Source: Ruminococcaceae bacterium UBA7147
GTDB lineage: Bacteria > Bacillota > Clostridia > Oscillospirales > Acutalibacteraceae
Direction: 5' to 3'
Assembly (NCBI GenBank): GCA_002491825.1
Contig: DKWR01000024.1
Location: forward strand, 1-57,044
DNA: 57,044 nt
Below are positions 15,988-24,852 of the stretch, piece after piece; position 1 is the stretch's first letter; each line of letters starts with the position of its first letter. A model generated the notes under the pieces. It did not search any database. It was not told the origin of the DNA and saw nothing but the letters and a program-made list of their open reading frames with translations. The position numbers and the translations under genes are program-made.

Positions 15988-16081
15988 AAATACATTCCTT
16001 TCGTTTTATCGGAATTTTACGAGCAATAAGCTCGGGTTGTCCCGTTAAAACTTTATGCGGAATGTTTTTATAATATGAATA

Positions 16082-16882
16082 TTACTTACCAAGCTCCTCG
16101 GCACGCTTTGTACAGGCGTCCATTGCATCCTGAACTGCCTCGTAAAAGCCGTGCTCTTTGAGTTTATCGAGTGCGGCTATTGTTGTACCGCCCTTTGAGC
16201 TTACTTTCTGAATAAGAACATCGGCGCTGTCGCCGCTTTCACGCAGCATTGCCGCCGAGCCTTCAAGCGTTGCGCATACAAGATTCATAGCCTTATCGTA
16301 GTCTATTCCCTGCTTTTGCGCATAATCAGCCATTGCCTTTGCAAAAAGGTAGATATATGCCGGACTGCTTCCGTTTACGGCAATAATCTCGTTCATATGC
16401 TCTTCAGTTATGTATTCACACACGCCGCTTCCTGCAAACATATTATATACAACCTGCTTGTCCTCGTCGCTGATGTTATCTGACGGACAGAGTGCAGAGG
16501 CTCCCTTCTTAAGCAACAATGGAGTGTTTGGCATTACACGCACAACGGGGCATTTACAGTCAAGAGCAGACTGAACATAGCCGATTGAAATTCCTGCGGC
16601 AATTGAAACAAAGGTTTTGCTTTCGTTTACGGCAGGCTTGATTGTTTCAAGCACCTCCGGGTAATTCTGAGGCTTTACTGCAAGTACGGTGATGTCGCTG
16701 TTTTCTACAACCTCACAACACGACTTACAGACTGAAACGCCCATTTCAGCCATCAAAGCACACTTATTATTATCGGTATCAAAAACATTGATAAAATCAG
16801 CATTGCCGTTGTTTTGGGACATAAGTCCCTTGATTATGGCGGTAGCCATATTGCCTGCACCGATAAATCCTATTTTTTTCAT
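16082..16882 (-). CDS. proC: Pyrroline-5-carboxylate reductase
   Basis: Catalyses the last step of proline synthesis, the NAD(P)H-dependent reduction of pyrroline-5-carboxylate. The 266-residue length is normal. The N-terminal Rossmann motif GFIGAGNMATAI and the conserved VVRVMPNTP segment are present, and the C-terminal dimer helices show SSKGGTTIAAL. The ATG at 16882 is preferred over an upstream in-frame start because GAAGG precedes it and the family starts with 'MKKIGFIGAGNM'. It lies downstream of the lysozyme gene on the same strand. Confidence 0.95.
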   Translation of the reverse strand: MKKIGFIGAGNMATAIIKGLMSQNNGNADFINVFDTDNNKCALMAEMGVSVCKSCCEVVENSDITVLAVKPQNYPEVLETIKPAVNESKTFVSIAAGISIGYVQSALDCKCPVVRVMPNTPLLLKKGASALCPSDNISDEDKQVVYNMFAGSGVCEYITEEHMNEIIAVNGSSPAYIYLFAKAMADYAQKQGIDYDKAMNLVCATLEGSAAMLRESGDSADVLIQKVSSKGGTTIAALDKLKEHGFYEAVQDAMDACTKRAEELGK

Positions 16883-16934
16883 CTTATTACCTTCTTCATT
16901 TTCACTTAAACAACACTTTATTATTACCAAGCAA

Positions 16935-19229
16935 TCAGCCTATACCAAAGGAAGGTCTTACGCCGCAATTGAATTTGAAGCCTTTTTTGTTGTATTCGCC
17001 GTCACGCTGATAGTCAGCGTAGAAGAATATTTCTGCTTCGTCTACTCGTCTGTATAAGAGTCCCCAGTAGCAGGAGCCTGCCGCATGGTGATACTGCAAA
17101 AAGTTGTCTAAAAAGTTTTGCTTATTTACATTGTTCAAATCTCTTGAGCCGCCTGAAACGGATGCATATGACTTATAGATATAGCCTGTTGTGCCGTTTG
17201 ACAGCTTGATTTTGTACCAGTCAGAATTATAAACCTTGCCGTCAACAAATGTAAACTTTGTGTTTTGTGACATACAGGTCAGAACCGAATAGTTTGTTCC
17301 TGCACCACTGCGAAGGTTCACTTCTGAAGCATTTACATATCCTCTTGCACCTGCCTTGATTGTTGAACTGCCCGAACCTGTGTTGAGCAGAACAGACTGT
17401 AAATCGGAATCATTGTAGATTGCGCTTGCACCTACGTTATATGTAAAGCAGACAAGTGAATCGAATTGCTGTTGATTGAACTTAATTCCGTTATTAATGA
17501 GGAATGAATTTGTTTTTTTTGTGTAACCGCCCTTGTTGACAGTCTGGCAAAGGTACGCATATGCTTCGTTCTTGGTGAGGTTATTGTAGAACTGTTCATT
17601 TGTAAGAACTACCTTGCCGTAGCCGAGCGTCGGATCGGATGTTATACTGTCGGCAGTAACGCAGGTTAAGAAACCTTCGTAGTTTGCAATAAGGTTGATT
17701 ACTTCGTCACTTGCACGTCTTTCGGCACAGACAGTTGTGGTCTTGTCGGTTGAAGAAGTTACAAATACCTCTCCCTCGCCGTTTCCGGGAGTTGTAAGAT
17801 ATGCAGTTGAGGTTTTATATTTTGCATAAGCCTTGACGGTCCATTTTCCTGATTTGCTGAGCTGTTTTGAACCGGACCATATGTAGTTATCGCCGTCTTT
17901 GACCTTGCTTGTGGCATTTACAGTATAAGACGTACTGCCGTTTGATACAACAAAACGAACTGCAACTCTGTCTGTATCGGTAATTGCCTTGAATGTTACA
18001 GTTGAATTTTTAGGTGCAGAGTTAGGTGATGCGTATACAAATCTGATATTATCTCTGCCGATTACATTTATAAGGCAGGTTGCCGCACCACTTGATGTGT
18101 AGGCGGTAATTGTTACGTATCCGTTTGATTTTGTATCTACAATTCCGTTGTTTACAGTAGCAATTGCAGTGTTTGATGATTTCCACTTTACAGAGCCTGT
18201 AGTAGATTTCAGCAGTACGGATTTTCCTCTGCGCATATTGCTGATTGAAGTTGTAGAAATATTCACTGTACTGCCCGACTTAACGGTAATTTTGCAAGTT
18301 GCGGATTTTGTGCCTGACGTAGCTTTAATATCGGCAGAACCTCTTTTCTTTGCCGAAACAACACCGTGTGAGTCAACGGTTGCAACAGAAGTGTTTGAAC
18401 TTGTCCACTTAACAGAGCTTGCTCCCGTTGCAGTTATTGCAAATTTGTTTCCGACGTAAATCGTTTCGCTCGTTGAGGAAAGCTTGATTGAGCCTGACGG
18501 AGTTGTGGGAGCAGTCGGTGCTGTCGGCGTTGACGGATTGGAAGAGGAGCTGTTTTTAGTTGCATAGGGTTTGCAAATATAGCCCTTTTTACCGTCCGAA
18601 AGCTGAATATTATACCAATTTGAATTATAAAGCGTTGTTCTTATAAACGTAAACTGTGTATTCTTACGCATACAGGTTACTACAGAATAGTTCGTTCCTG
18701 CTCCGCTGCGAAGATTTACATAATCGTCGTTTACATAACCCGTTACTTTCTCTGTTGAAGGAGTATCGGTTGATGTCTGCGAAAGAGTAGCAAAATCCTG
18801 TCGTATATAGCCTGTTTTTGAATTTGAGGTAAGCTTGATTTTATACCATTGTGAATTATATAGTTTGCCGTCTACATATGTAAACTTTGTATTTTTTCGC
18901 ATACAGGTTACTACAGAATAATTTGTGCCTGCGCCGCTTCGAAGATTTACATAATCATCATTTACATATCCACTTGCTCCCTTTGACGGAGAAGAATAGG
19001 CTGTCTTTAAAAGATTTGTACTGACTGTAGCTACAAAATCACTTTTTAGTGTTTCGGGTGATTGAGTAGCTGTTTCGGAGCTTTCATCAATCTGTGCTGT
19101 TGCGACATCTTCAAGAGATTCTGAAACTGCACCAGCCGAAAGCGAGCTGACAGCAACCAAGAAAACCGAGCCTAAAATTGCAACTGCAAGCGCAATACAG
19201 ACAACTCTGACTAATACTTTTTGTTTCAT
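16935..19229 (-). CDS. Secreted GH24 lysozyme with SH3b and Ig-like domains, SH3b inserted in the catalytic domain
   Basis: A 764-residue cell-wall hydrolase. Domains in order: signal peptide or anchor (1-34); SH3b (about 86-148) and SH3b (162-225), both with YVNDDYVNLRSGAGTNYSVV; a Ser/Pro/Thr linker; BIG2-type Ig repeats (247-317, 320-390); a further beta domain (395-490); then a GH24 phage-type lysozyme. The catalytic start (about 505-617) carries ANYEG with Glu518 and Asp527, spaced as in T4 lysozyme, and LGYGK. A third SH3b (626-690) then interrupts the fold. The usual last helices resume at 700-740 (NFLQYHHAAGS and LLYRRVDEAEIFF). The start at 19229 follows AAAGGTGG. It probably remodels peptidoglycan. 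The split catalytic domain is unusual. Confidence 0.86.
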   Translation of the reverse strand: MKQKVLVRVVCIALAVAILGSVFLVAVSSLSAGAVSESLEDVATAQIDESSETATQSPETLKSDFVATVSTNLLKTAYSSPSKGASGYVNDDYVNLRSGAGTNYSVVTCMRKNTKFTYVDGKLYNSQWYKIKLTSNSKTGYIRQDFATLSQTSTDTPSTEKVTGYVNDDYVNLRSGAGTNYSVVTCMRKNTQFTFIRTTLYNSNWYNIQLSDGKKGYICKPYATKNSSSSNPSTPTAPTAPTTPSGSIKLSSTSETIYVGNKFAITATGASSVKWTSSNTSVATVDSHGVVSAKKRGSADIKATSGTKSATCKITVKSGSTVNISTTSISNMRRGKSVLLKSTTGSVKWKSSNTAIATVNNGIVDTKSNGYVTITAYTSSGAATCLINVIGRDNIRFVYASPNSAPKNSTVTFKAITDTDRVAVRFVVSNGSTSYTVNATSKVKDGDNYIWSGSKQLSKSGKWTVKAYAKYKTSTAYLTTPGNGEGEVFVTSSTDKTTTVCAERRASDEVINLIANYEGFLTCVTADSITSDPTLGYGKVVLTNEQFYNNLTKNEAYAYLCQTVNKGGYTKKTNSFLINNGIKFNQQQFDSLVCFTYNVGASAIYNDSDLQSVLLNTGSGSSTIKAGARGYVNASEVNLRSGAGTNYSVLTCMSQNTKFTFVDGKVYNSDWYKIKLSNGTTGYIYKSYASVSGGSRDLNNVNKQNFLDNFLQYHHAAGSCYWGLLYRRVDEAEIFFYADYQRDGEYNKKGFKFNCGVRPSFGIG

Positions 19230-19309
19230 AAATACCACCTTTGTTCCTTTTCAAAACTTAATATAGTGTACTGCGAGAATAATTGTTCGTATTTTCTTTT
19301 ATCTATATT

Positions 19310-19338
19310 ATTATAACATAAAAATTCTTTTTTCGCAA
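19310..19338 (-). promoter_or_regulatory. Promoter for the lysozyme gene
   Basis: Minus-strand TTGCGA (19338-19333), 17-base spacer, TATAAT (19315-19310), about 80 bases before the start codon. It lies just after the stop of the upstream membrane protein gene. Confidence 0.6.
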
Positions 19339-19347
19339 ATTAAATAT

Positions 19348-19896
19348 TTATTTTCTTCCAAAAAATTTACTTCTTAATCTGACAACGTACTGACCGACAA
19401 ATACCGTAACAGCAAAGTCATATATAAGGAAAAACACATTTCCGAATGCCAGAAAAGCAAGCGGCATATACACACCGAAAAGCGTATATTCTTCGGGAGA
19501 AATCGAAAGCAGAAAAGCAGCCGCAAAAAAAGAAGCGATTGCCGCAGTGTTAAAAACTGCAAATTTTATAACATACAAAATGATTTTATTTTTAATATGC
19601 TTTTCAAATACTGCCTTAAGAATCGGGTAATAACCGAAAAGTGCGATAAAATAGAGAACAGACTCCTTGTCACCGGCAAGAAACAGCGACAAAACCGTAA
19701 CTACGGCATATACGCCGAGTCCCCATTTCCAGCCGTACTCTATAACTACGGCCGCAATAAATATTCCTGCGAAACATGGAAATGCATATGTTCCGACAGG
19801 AACAAGAGAAGTAAGAAGCATCAACACAAGTCCCAGAGCCGCTATGATACCGCAAAAGGCTACTCTGAAAGTTGAGTTTTTTACACCGTTTTTCAT
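19348..19896 (-). CDS. Small integral membrane protein, ECF-transporter S-component-like
   Basis: A 182-residue protein with five to six membrane helices and a basic C-terminus (VRLRSKFFGRK). The start FRVAFCGIIAALGLVLMLL, followed by the charged segment VIEYGWKWGLG, resembles substrate-binding S components of energy-coupling-factor transporters. The vitamin or metal it would bind cannot be read from the sequence. There is no neighbouring ECF ATPase, so it would use a shared module encoded elsewhere. It starts 1 base after the TGA of the DnaJ gene, in an operon with it and DUF5685. The family call is moderate. Confidence 0.55.
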   Translation of the reverse strand: MKNGVKNSTFRVAFCGIIAALGLVLMLLTSLVPVGTYAFPCFAGIFIAAVVIEYGWKWGLGVYAVVTVLSLFLAGDKESVLYFIALFGYYPILKAVFEKHIKNKIILYVIKFAVFNTAAIASFFAAAFLLSISPEEYTLFGVYMPLAFLAFGNVFFLIYDFAVTVFVGQYVVRLRSKFFGRK

Positions 19897-19897
19897 A

Positions 19898-20506
19898 TCA
19901 GCAACCTGCTCTGCAGCAATCGCACATACAGTCTGCGCACATCATTGCCGCACAAACATCACAACAGGAACAGCCTGCGCCTGTGTTTTGCATATTCGGC
20001 TGATTGTAGCCGCCGTAATTATATGCACGCTGATTTTGCATATTATTGAGTGCCGCTCGGTACTCCTGATTATTCGGGTCCATATTACAGGCTGTAGTAA
20101 AGTTATTGAAAGCCTGCTCGCTCCAGCCACGTCTGTAGGCACACATTCCTTTGAGATAGTACCACTCGGCTGTACGATTGCCCATAGGAGTAGAGTCGAG
20201 TATCTGTTCAGCCTGGTCAATCATATTGCGCTGAATGTAAATTCTTACGTTGTAAAACTGCGAATTTGCAGAGCTTGAATAAGATGAAGAGCCTGTTGAG
20301 CCTGTACCCTTACCCTTCTGACGCATCTGATTTATTGCGTCGTAAGCCTCGTTAATCTCTTTCATCTTCTGTTCGGCTACGTCTGCAAGAGGACTGTCAG
20401 CGTAGTTATCGGGATGATACTTTTTAGCAAGCTTTCTGTAAGCCGCTTTGATTTCCTCATCGGTAGCTGTTTCGGAAACTCCGAGAACCTCGTATGGATT
20501 ATTCAT
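19898..20506 (-). CDS. J-domain protein with Cys-rich tail
   Basis: A 202-residue protein. The N-terminal J domain (1-66; NPYEVLGVSETATDEEIK, HPD motif in KKYHPDNYAD) should stimulate a DnaK partner. A middle part (about 90-160) looks like one or two TPR-like helices (AEWYYLKGMCAYRRGWSEQA). The last 27 residues contain ten cysteines. It lacks the zinc-finger and C-terminal domains of DnaJ proper, so it is a specialised co-chaperone. It overlaps the upstream DUF5685 gene by 8 bases and is followed by the ECF-like gene. The Cys cluster may bind metal or assist delivery to the cysteine-containing DUF5685 protein; that is inference. Confidence 0.88.
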   Translation of the reverse strand: MNNPYEVLGVSETATDEEIKAAYRKLAKKYHPDNYADSPLADVAEQKMKEINEAYDAINQMRQKGKGTGSTGSSSYSSSANSQFYNVRIYIQRNMIDQAEQILDSTPMGNRTAEWYYLKGMCAYRRGWSEQAFNNFTTACNMDPNNQEYRAALNNMQNQRAYNYGGYNQPNMQNTGAGCSCCDVCAAMMCADCMCDCCRAGC

Positions 20507-21353
20507 TATTACCTCCGACTATATTGCCTGTTACTTTGTTTTGAACAGAGGGCAAACCGAGCAAAAGCATATTGTCAAGAATCCCTCTGAAATCCTTTAT
20601 GTCAATTAAATTATAAGCGTCATACGCTCTTGCAAGCGATTGATTGAGCGCAGATACAATACGTTCTTTTGTGTATTCTTCTTTTAAGGAATTAAACGGA
20701 TTGAAATTGTGTTTCTTTTTATCCTTTTGAATATCATCGGCGGCGTCAACCAAATATATCCACCTGCCGAGATGATAGCCAAATTCATAAAAAACACGTC
20801 TGTCTGTGTCGTTTTCAGCCTCAAGTGCAAAAACATTTGCAAGCATATGTCCTGTCGGGTGAGCCGCCATATCAACCGAACAGTTTGTATCAGCCTCTGC
20901 TTCCGATTGCATTGAAGTCATTTCGGAAATATATTTGTCTATTTCGGGATATTTTTTTGCGGCTTTCTTTTGCCAATGCGAAAAAAACAAAAGCAGTAAT
21001 CTTGTTAAAATTCTTCTGAAAAAGCCTTCGTCTGCCAAATCGTCCTTCAGCTTATAGAAAACAGAAATGACGGAAAAGGCTGACGCTTTGCTGTAGCAAT
21101 CACTTTCGCACAAGGCGAATTTGCACTTTTTCAGCGGATTAAAGGTACACCTTCCGTCCTTAAAGCCCTTGCAGCTTCTTGAAACGGACATAAGAAGCAT
21201 TGCGTAAAATGTGCAGTCATAGCTTAAACTTAAACGGGTTAGGAATGAATAATCCTTTCCCATTTGTTTGCACAAACCGCAATATACGGATTTATATACC
21301 TCGAACTCCCGTACAAGCAGTTCGCTTTTCTGAATTTGCAAATATCCAAACAC
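20499..21353 (-). CDS. DUF5685 family protein
   Basis: A protein of about 284 residues starting at GTG (21353), six bases after AAGGAG; the family normally starts 'MFGY', and this gives (M)FGYLQIQKSELLVREFE. It has the conserved YKSVYCGLCKQMG segment and more cysteines (SRSCKGFKDGRC, KKCKFALCESDC), then helices with His/Asp pairs (AHPTGHMLANVF, YLVDAADDIQKD). The alpha-helical second half with AxDxxxDxxxD-type acids recalls isoprenoid-synthase-like metal sites, but no function is established. It overlaps the J-domain gene, an association common in Clostridia. A promoter lies at 21399-21427. Confidence 0.75.
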   Translation of the reverse strand: MFGYLQIQKSELLVREFEVYKSVYCGLCKQMGKDYSFLTRLSLSYDCTFYAMLLMSVSRSCKGFKDGRCTFNPLKKCKFALCESDCYSKASAFSVISVFYKLKDDLADEGFFRRILTRLLLLFFSHWQKKAAKKYPEIDKYISEMTSMQSEAEADTNCSVDMAAHPTGHMLANVFALEAENDTDRRVFYEFGYHLGRWIYLVDAADDIQKDKKKHNFNPFNSLKEEYTKERIVSALNQSLARAYDAYNLIDIKDFRGILDNMLLLGLPSVQNKVTGNIVGGNNE

Positions 21354-21398
21354 AATTTGCTCCTTATTGTAAACCATAGTAATATATACTCATAATAT

Positions 21399-21427
21399 AT
21401 CATACTACATAATGGCTGAAATTGCAA
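21399..21427 (-). promoter_or_regulatory. Promoter for DUF5685-dnaJ operon
   Basis: Minus-strand TTGCAA (21427-21422), 17-base spacer, TATGAT (21404-21399), about 45 bases before the GTG start. Confidence 0.6.
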
Positions 21428-21479
21428 TAAAAATGTAAAACTTGAAAATTTCACATTTTATATTTTAATTGAAGAGTTA

Positions 21480-21522
21480 AACAAAATATAAAAGGAGCAG
21501 ACTTTTAAATCGGTCTGCTCCT
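21480..21522 (-). terminator. Terminator of the 21556 dockerin gene
   Basis: The minus-strand RNA stem AGGAGCAGAC (21522-21513) pairs perfectly with GTCUGCUCCU (21502-21493) around a 10-base loop, then UUUAUAUUUUGUU. Confidence 0.85.
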
Positions 21523-21555
21523 CAAATTATTATATTTTATCCAACCGGTCTGATT

Positions 21556-22866
21556 TTACTGTACGGCTATTTTCTGAATTGCTGTAACATCCTTTATGTT
21601 TACTTCGCCGTCACCGTTTACGTCTGCAAGGGTATTCTGATTATCGGTAAGCTCTGTAATTTCAGAGAGTGACTTCTGAAGCTCTGTGGCGTCGGTTACG
21701 GAGATTTTTCCGTCACCGCAGACATCACCGATTAAATCAATTCTGTAGCTTGCGTTCTGCTTTGAAATGTAATCAAAATTCGTAAGGTCAAAGGTAATCA
21801 GCACGCTTGCATTATCATACGGTACGCTGAAATAACCTCTCTGGAAACAAGCCCCATAATCACTAAAAATTGAATATGCCGGAGTTTCTGTTCCAAAATC
21901 ATAATTGCTGTCATAATTAGCACCGTACCACATATCGTTATAGTTTTCCTGAACATTATAAAACTGGAAACCATAATTCTTATCGGTTGTCAGCTTATCG
22001 GCACGATAAGTAAAAACATAATCGTTTGTCTGCGTCATTTTATTGCTTTCTGTGGGATCATAATCAGTGAAACCACCTACAAGGTGTATTTCTCCGATTT
22101 CTGGTTTTGTTTTCATTACAACACCGTCACCCTCTGCCCATATTTGGGCGTCCTCGCTATATGCATATCCTAAAAAATACACAGTAACATCACAGGGTTT
22201 TGTCACATCAATTGCGCAGTAATTATATCCCGTAAATCCTACAATGTGTTCAGCTACCTCCGCTGAAATATTTATAAGAATATTTTTTTGCGGCTGTACA
22301 TCCCTAAACGTTACGGAATAAATACCGTTTCCATCTTCAGTCATTTCGTTTTCTAAAGGATACGGATTGGTTTCTGTATCAATACCAAAAGTATCACAAT
22401 TCATACTATAGGCATATAATCTGTATGTATCATCTTTGATTTCCCTTACACCGTCACCGAGAACCTTTATTTCGTATGTTTCGGGATTAAAGGTAATAGT
22501 AACGTCACAGGCTTTTGCTACTCTGAATTCGGAATAAATATCAAAATTACCGGGATAATGGGGACCGTTACCGTATTCTCTGGTTGTACCGTCAGGTTTA
22601 TGCTCTACAATCGAAAATTTAATACCTGTCTGCACCTGAACGTCCTTCAGTTCATATACATAGACATCACCCGACTTTTGCATTGTGTTATCCTTGGTGA
22701 TGTATTTGTACCAGATAAGACCGAAAAGTTCTTCATTATTGCCCGCAATGGTATAAACACTTTCTTCGGTTGTTTCTTCAGCATAGGCGCTGAATGAAGT
22801 GATTGAAGCAAGACAGGAAAACACCATTGCTATAGATAAAAAAATTGACAATGCTCTTATTTTCAT
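21556..22866 (-). CDS. Secreted dockerin protein with X25-like carbohydrate modules
   Basis: This 436-residue secreted protein starts at ATG 22866, after GGAGGAATAATT; an upstream in-frame ATG lacks a ribosome site. A signal peptide (1-30, ending SAYAEE) is followed by three beta modules of about 100 residues. The first starts YTIAGNNEELFGLIWYKY, the second YRLYAYSMNCDTFG, the third IHLVGGFTDYDPTESNKM. These resemble X25/SusE-like modules of starch-degrading complexes. The C-terminal type I dockerin (about 375-436) has two good loops, GDVCGDGKISVTDATELQ and ADVNGDGEVNIKDVTAIQ. There is no catalytic domain, so it should be a scaffold-borne binding subunit. It stands alone between its own promoter and terminator. 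Confidence 0.85.
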   Translation of the reverse strand: MKIRALSIFLSIAMVFSCLASITSFSAYAEETTEESVYTIAGNNEELFGLIWYKYITKDNTMQKSGDVYVYELKDVQVQTGIKFSIVEHKPDGTTREYGNGPHYPGNFDIYSEFRVAKACDVTITFNPETYEIKVLGDGVREIKDDTYRLYAYSMNCDTFGIDTETNPYPLENEMTEDGNGIYSVTFRDVQPQKNILINISAEVAEHIVGFTGYNYCAIDVTKPCDVTVYFLGYAYSEDAQIWAEGDGVVMKTKPEIGEIHLVGGFTDYDPTESNKMTQTNDYVFTYRADKLTTDKNYGFQFYNVQENYNDMWYGANYDSNYDFGTETPAYSIFSDYGACFQRGYFSVPYDNASVLITFDLTNFDYISKQNASYRIDLIGDVCGDGKISVTDATELQKSLSEITELTDNQNTLADVNGDGEVNIKDVTAIQKIAVQ

Positions 22867-22911
22867 AATTATTCCTCCGTTTATTGTCGAAATTTTCTTT
22901 TTACATATAAT

Positions 22912-22940
22912 ATTATACAATGCATATCAAAATATAACAA
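22912..22940 (-). promoter_or_regulatory. Promoter for the 21556 dockerin gene
   Basis: Minus-strand TTGTTA (22940-22935), 17-base spacer, TATAAT (22917-22912), about 45 bases before the start codon. Confidence 0.68.
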
Positions 22941-23033
22941 TAACCAAAGTGTACAAATCTTGTATATTTCTTTTGTCCAAAGTAGATAAATAATTTTCTG
23001 AATTGTTAATAATCAACAAAGCAGTTTTTCTTT

Positions 23034-23249
23034 TTAGTCAAAAAGTGAATCCATAAGGCTTTTTATTTTCTGACGGCGCTTTTCGGTTTCTTCTTTGTCA
23101 AGAAAATAACTGTTTTCTTCAAAGCACAGAACGTCGCCCTCTTTTATATTTTTTGGAAGTGATTTCAATTCAAGCGTTACGCAATCACCGTTTTCACATT
23201 CAAGAACGGCTTTATCCTCTTCTATTCTGTCTACTGTAAATCTTTTCAT
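23034..23249 (-). CDS. DUF3006 small protein
   Basis: A 71-residue protein. The pattern MKRFTVDRIEEDKAVLECENG, then LPKNIKEGDVLCFE is the DUF3006 fold, a small beta-barrel-like domain. A charged helix with DKEETEKRRQKIKSLM ends the protein. In Firmicutes DUF3006 is often encoded next to ComEC-type metallo-beta-lactamase proteins, as here, where it starts 3 bases after the hydrolase stop. It probably assists or binds with that hydrolase. AGCAGGT precedes the ATG. Confidence 0.85.
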   Translation of the reverse strand: MKRFTVDRIEEDKAVLECENGDCVTLELKSLPKNIKEGDVLCFEENSYFLDKEETEKRRQKIKSLMDSLFD

Positions 23250-23252
23250 ATT

Positions 23253-24158
23253 TTAACCTGCTTTCTTTATTGACTGTTCTCCGCTTTTTACCGATATTAT
23301 TTTTCCGTCGGAGGAGAATACTACTGTTTTGTCTTTATCGGTTCTGTAAACCTCACAGTTGAATTTCTCAAGCAACTTGAGTGTTTCTTTGTGAGGATGA
23401 CCGTAGTCATTGCCCTTACCGACAGAAATTACCGCATAAGTCGGATTTACCGCTTTGAGAAATTCTTCGGTTGTTGAGGTATTGCTTCCGTGATGCCCGA
23501 CCTTCAGAACATCTGCGCTGATGTCGTCGGTAATAGTTTCAAGCTCCTTTTTCTCTGCATCTCCCGTAAAAAGGAATGTGTTGTCTTTATAGCTAAGCTT
23601 TATGACAGCCGAGCTGTTATTAAGATTATCTTCATCAATTATTACAGGTGCAACAACGTTGATTGTGTAGTCGCTTCCCTCGGCAATCGTAAGCCCTGCC
23701 TTTGCAGAAGTTACTTTCAATCCTTTCTTGGAAATTGATTCAAGAAGATTTTCGTAGGTCTTTGTATTTGCCGCTGCCTTTGGCATACAGACAGAGCCTA
23801 TATCCATATTCCTTACGATATAACCCATTGAGCCGATATGGTCAGCGTGAGGGTGAGTTGCAACGAGATAATCAATTTTTGAGTATCCGCAGTCGCCTAT
23901 GTAATTTTTTATTCCCTCTCCGTGATAGTTTTCGCCTGCGTCTATTAGCATTGTTTTTTCGTCGGGAAGCTCGATAAAAATTGAATCTCCCTGCCCTACG
24001 TCAAGGAAATGTACATTGAGTGCATTTTTAGTTGCAGTTTTTTCAGGCTCATCAGGTTTGAAATTAACATCAAAAGAGCAGGAACAAAGAATCGCTAATG
24101 AAATTAATAACGAAATTACGGCTAAAATACGAATTTTAATACTATGATTTTGTTTCAT
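23253..24158 (-). CDS. ComEC/Rec2-like metallo-beta-lactamase-fold lipoprotein
   Basis: A 301-residue exported hydrolase. A hydrophobic N-terminus ends in ILCSCSFD, a plausible lipobox. The MBL domain (about 47-290) has LDVGQGDSIFI, the metal-binding ATHPHADHIG, LFTGDAEKKEL and VGHHGS, all typical of the ComEC C-terminal domain as a stand-alone protein. ComEC-type MBL domains are proposed nucleases acting on incoming or extracellular DNA. There is no channel domain here. The operon partner is DUF3006. GGAGTTAAGTT precedes the ATG. Confidence 0.88.
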   Translation of the reverse strand: MKQNHSIKIRILAVISLLISLAILCSCSFDVNFKPDEPEKTATKNALNVHFLDVGQGDSIFIELPDEKTMLIDAGENYHGEGIKNYIGDCGYSKIDYLVATHPHADHIGSMGYIVRNMDIGSVCMPKAAANTKTYENLLESISKKGLKVTSAKAGLTIAEGSDYTINVVAPVIIDEDNLNNSSAVIKLSYKDNTFLFTGDAEKKELETITDDISADVLKVGHHGSNTSTTEEFLKAVNPTYAVISVGKGNDYGHPHKETLKLLEKFNCEVYRTDKDKTVVFSSDGKIISVKSGEQSIKKAG

Positions 24159-24264
24159 AACTTAACTCCATTCAGAATATTGTATTTACATTTTACCACA
24201 TCAGACTGAATTTTTAAAGTATGTTTTGTAATATGAAACTTGTGTGAAAACTTCTTACTTCCGC

Positions 24265-24292
24265 TTGACTTAAAAACTCGGAATGGTATAAT
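24265..24292 (+). promoter_or_regulatory. Promoter of the marR-ABC operon
   Basis: TTGACT (24265-24270), 16-base spacer, TATAAT (24287-24292), about 60 bases before the MarR start. Confidence 0.72.
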
Positions 24293-24304
24293 ATACTATA
24301 AGAT

Positions 24305-24320
24305 AGTTTTATATCAAACT
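24305..24320 (+). promoter_or_regulatory. Candidate MarR operator
   Basis: AGTTTTATATCAAACT is a near-palindrome (14 of 16 positions symmetric) just downstream of the -10 box, and a weaker palindrome GTTTTATTTAAAAC follows at 24321-24334. Binding by the MarR protein encoded next would block transcription; autoregulation is usual for this family. Confidence 0.5.
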
Positions 24321-24350
24321 GTTTTATTTAAAACAAACGGAGGTGATTCT

Positions 24351-24800
24351 ATGCAAGGCAATTCGATTGCCGAATCTATCGGTCACGAAATTAAAGCGAT
24401 TGACCATCTTATGCAAAGAAAGATGATTATGACTGCTTCAAAGTCGGGACTTGACAAGGTTACCGTTATGCACGGCTGGATTATAGGTTATCTTATTCTG
24501 AATCTTGACAGGGACATATACCAGAAGGATATTGAAAGCGAGTTTGCTATTTCACGCTCAACCGTTACAAATATTCTTAAGCTTATGGAGAAAAAGGGAT
24601 ATATTACAAGAGAGTCTGTAGAAAGTGACGCAAGGCTGAAAAAAATTACTCTGACTGATAAAGGTGTACAAACGGCAGTAATTCTTAAAAAGGCTGTTGA
24701 AGAAAACGAGAAAAGCTTTGACAGACTTCTTGATAACGATGAAAAAGATACCTTTTTGCGCCTTGTGAAAAAGCTGAGATACGGTCTTGAAAACAACTGA
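24351..24800 (+). CDS. MarR-family transcriptional regulator
   Basis: A 149-residue winged-helix regulator. ATG 24351 follows GGAGGTGATTCT; an earlier in-frame ATG has no ribosome site. The recognition region is QKDIESEFAISRSTVTNIL (about 62-80), followed by the wing KGYITRESVESDARLKKITL, with the typical D-A-R motif. It is the first gene before two ABC exporter half-transporters, so it very likely represses them in response to a transported compound. A near-palindromic operator lies upstream. Confidence 0.92.
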   Translation: MQGNSIAESIGHEIKAIDHLMQRKMIMTASKSGLDKVTVMHGWIIGYLILNLDRDIYQKDIESEFAISRSTVTNILKLMEKKGYITRESVESDARLKKITLTDKGVQTAVILKKAVEENEKSFDRLLDNDEKDTFLRLVKKLRYGLENN

Positions 24801-24852
24801 CTTTATATCATATAAATTTATGTCATATAAAAGGAAGGAGTATGTATATTAT

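Noticed and set aside
19667..20278. Open frame of 203 codons on the plus strand opposite the J-domain and ECF-like genes
   Set aside because: Runs through two real genes on the other strand; no start signals or domain.
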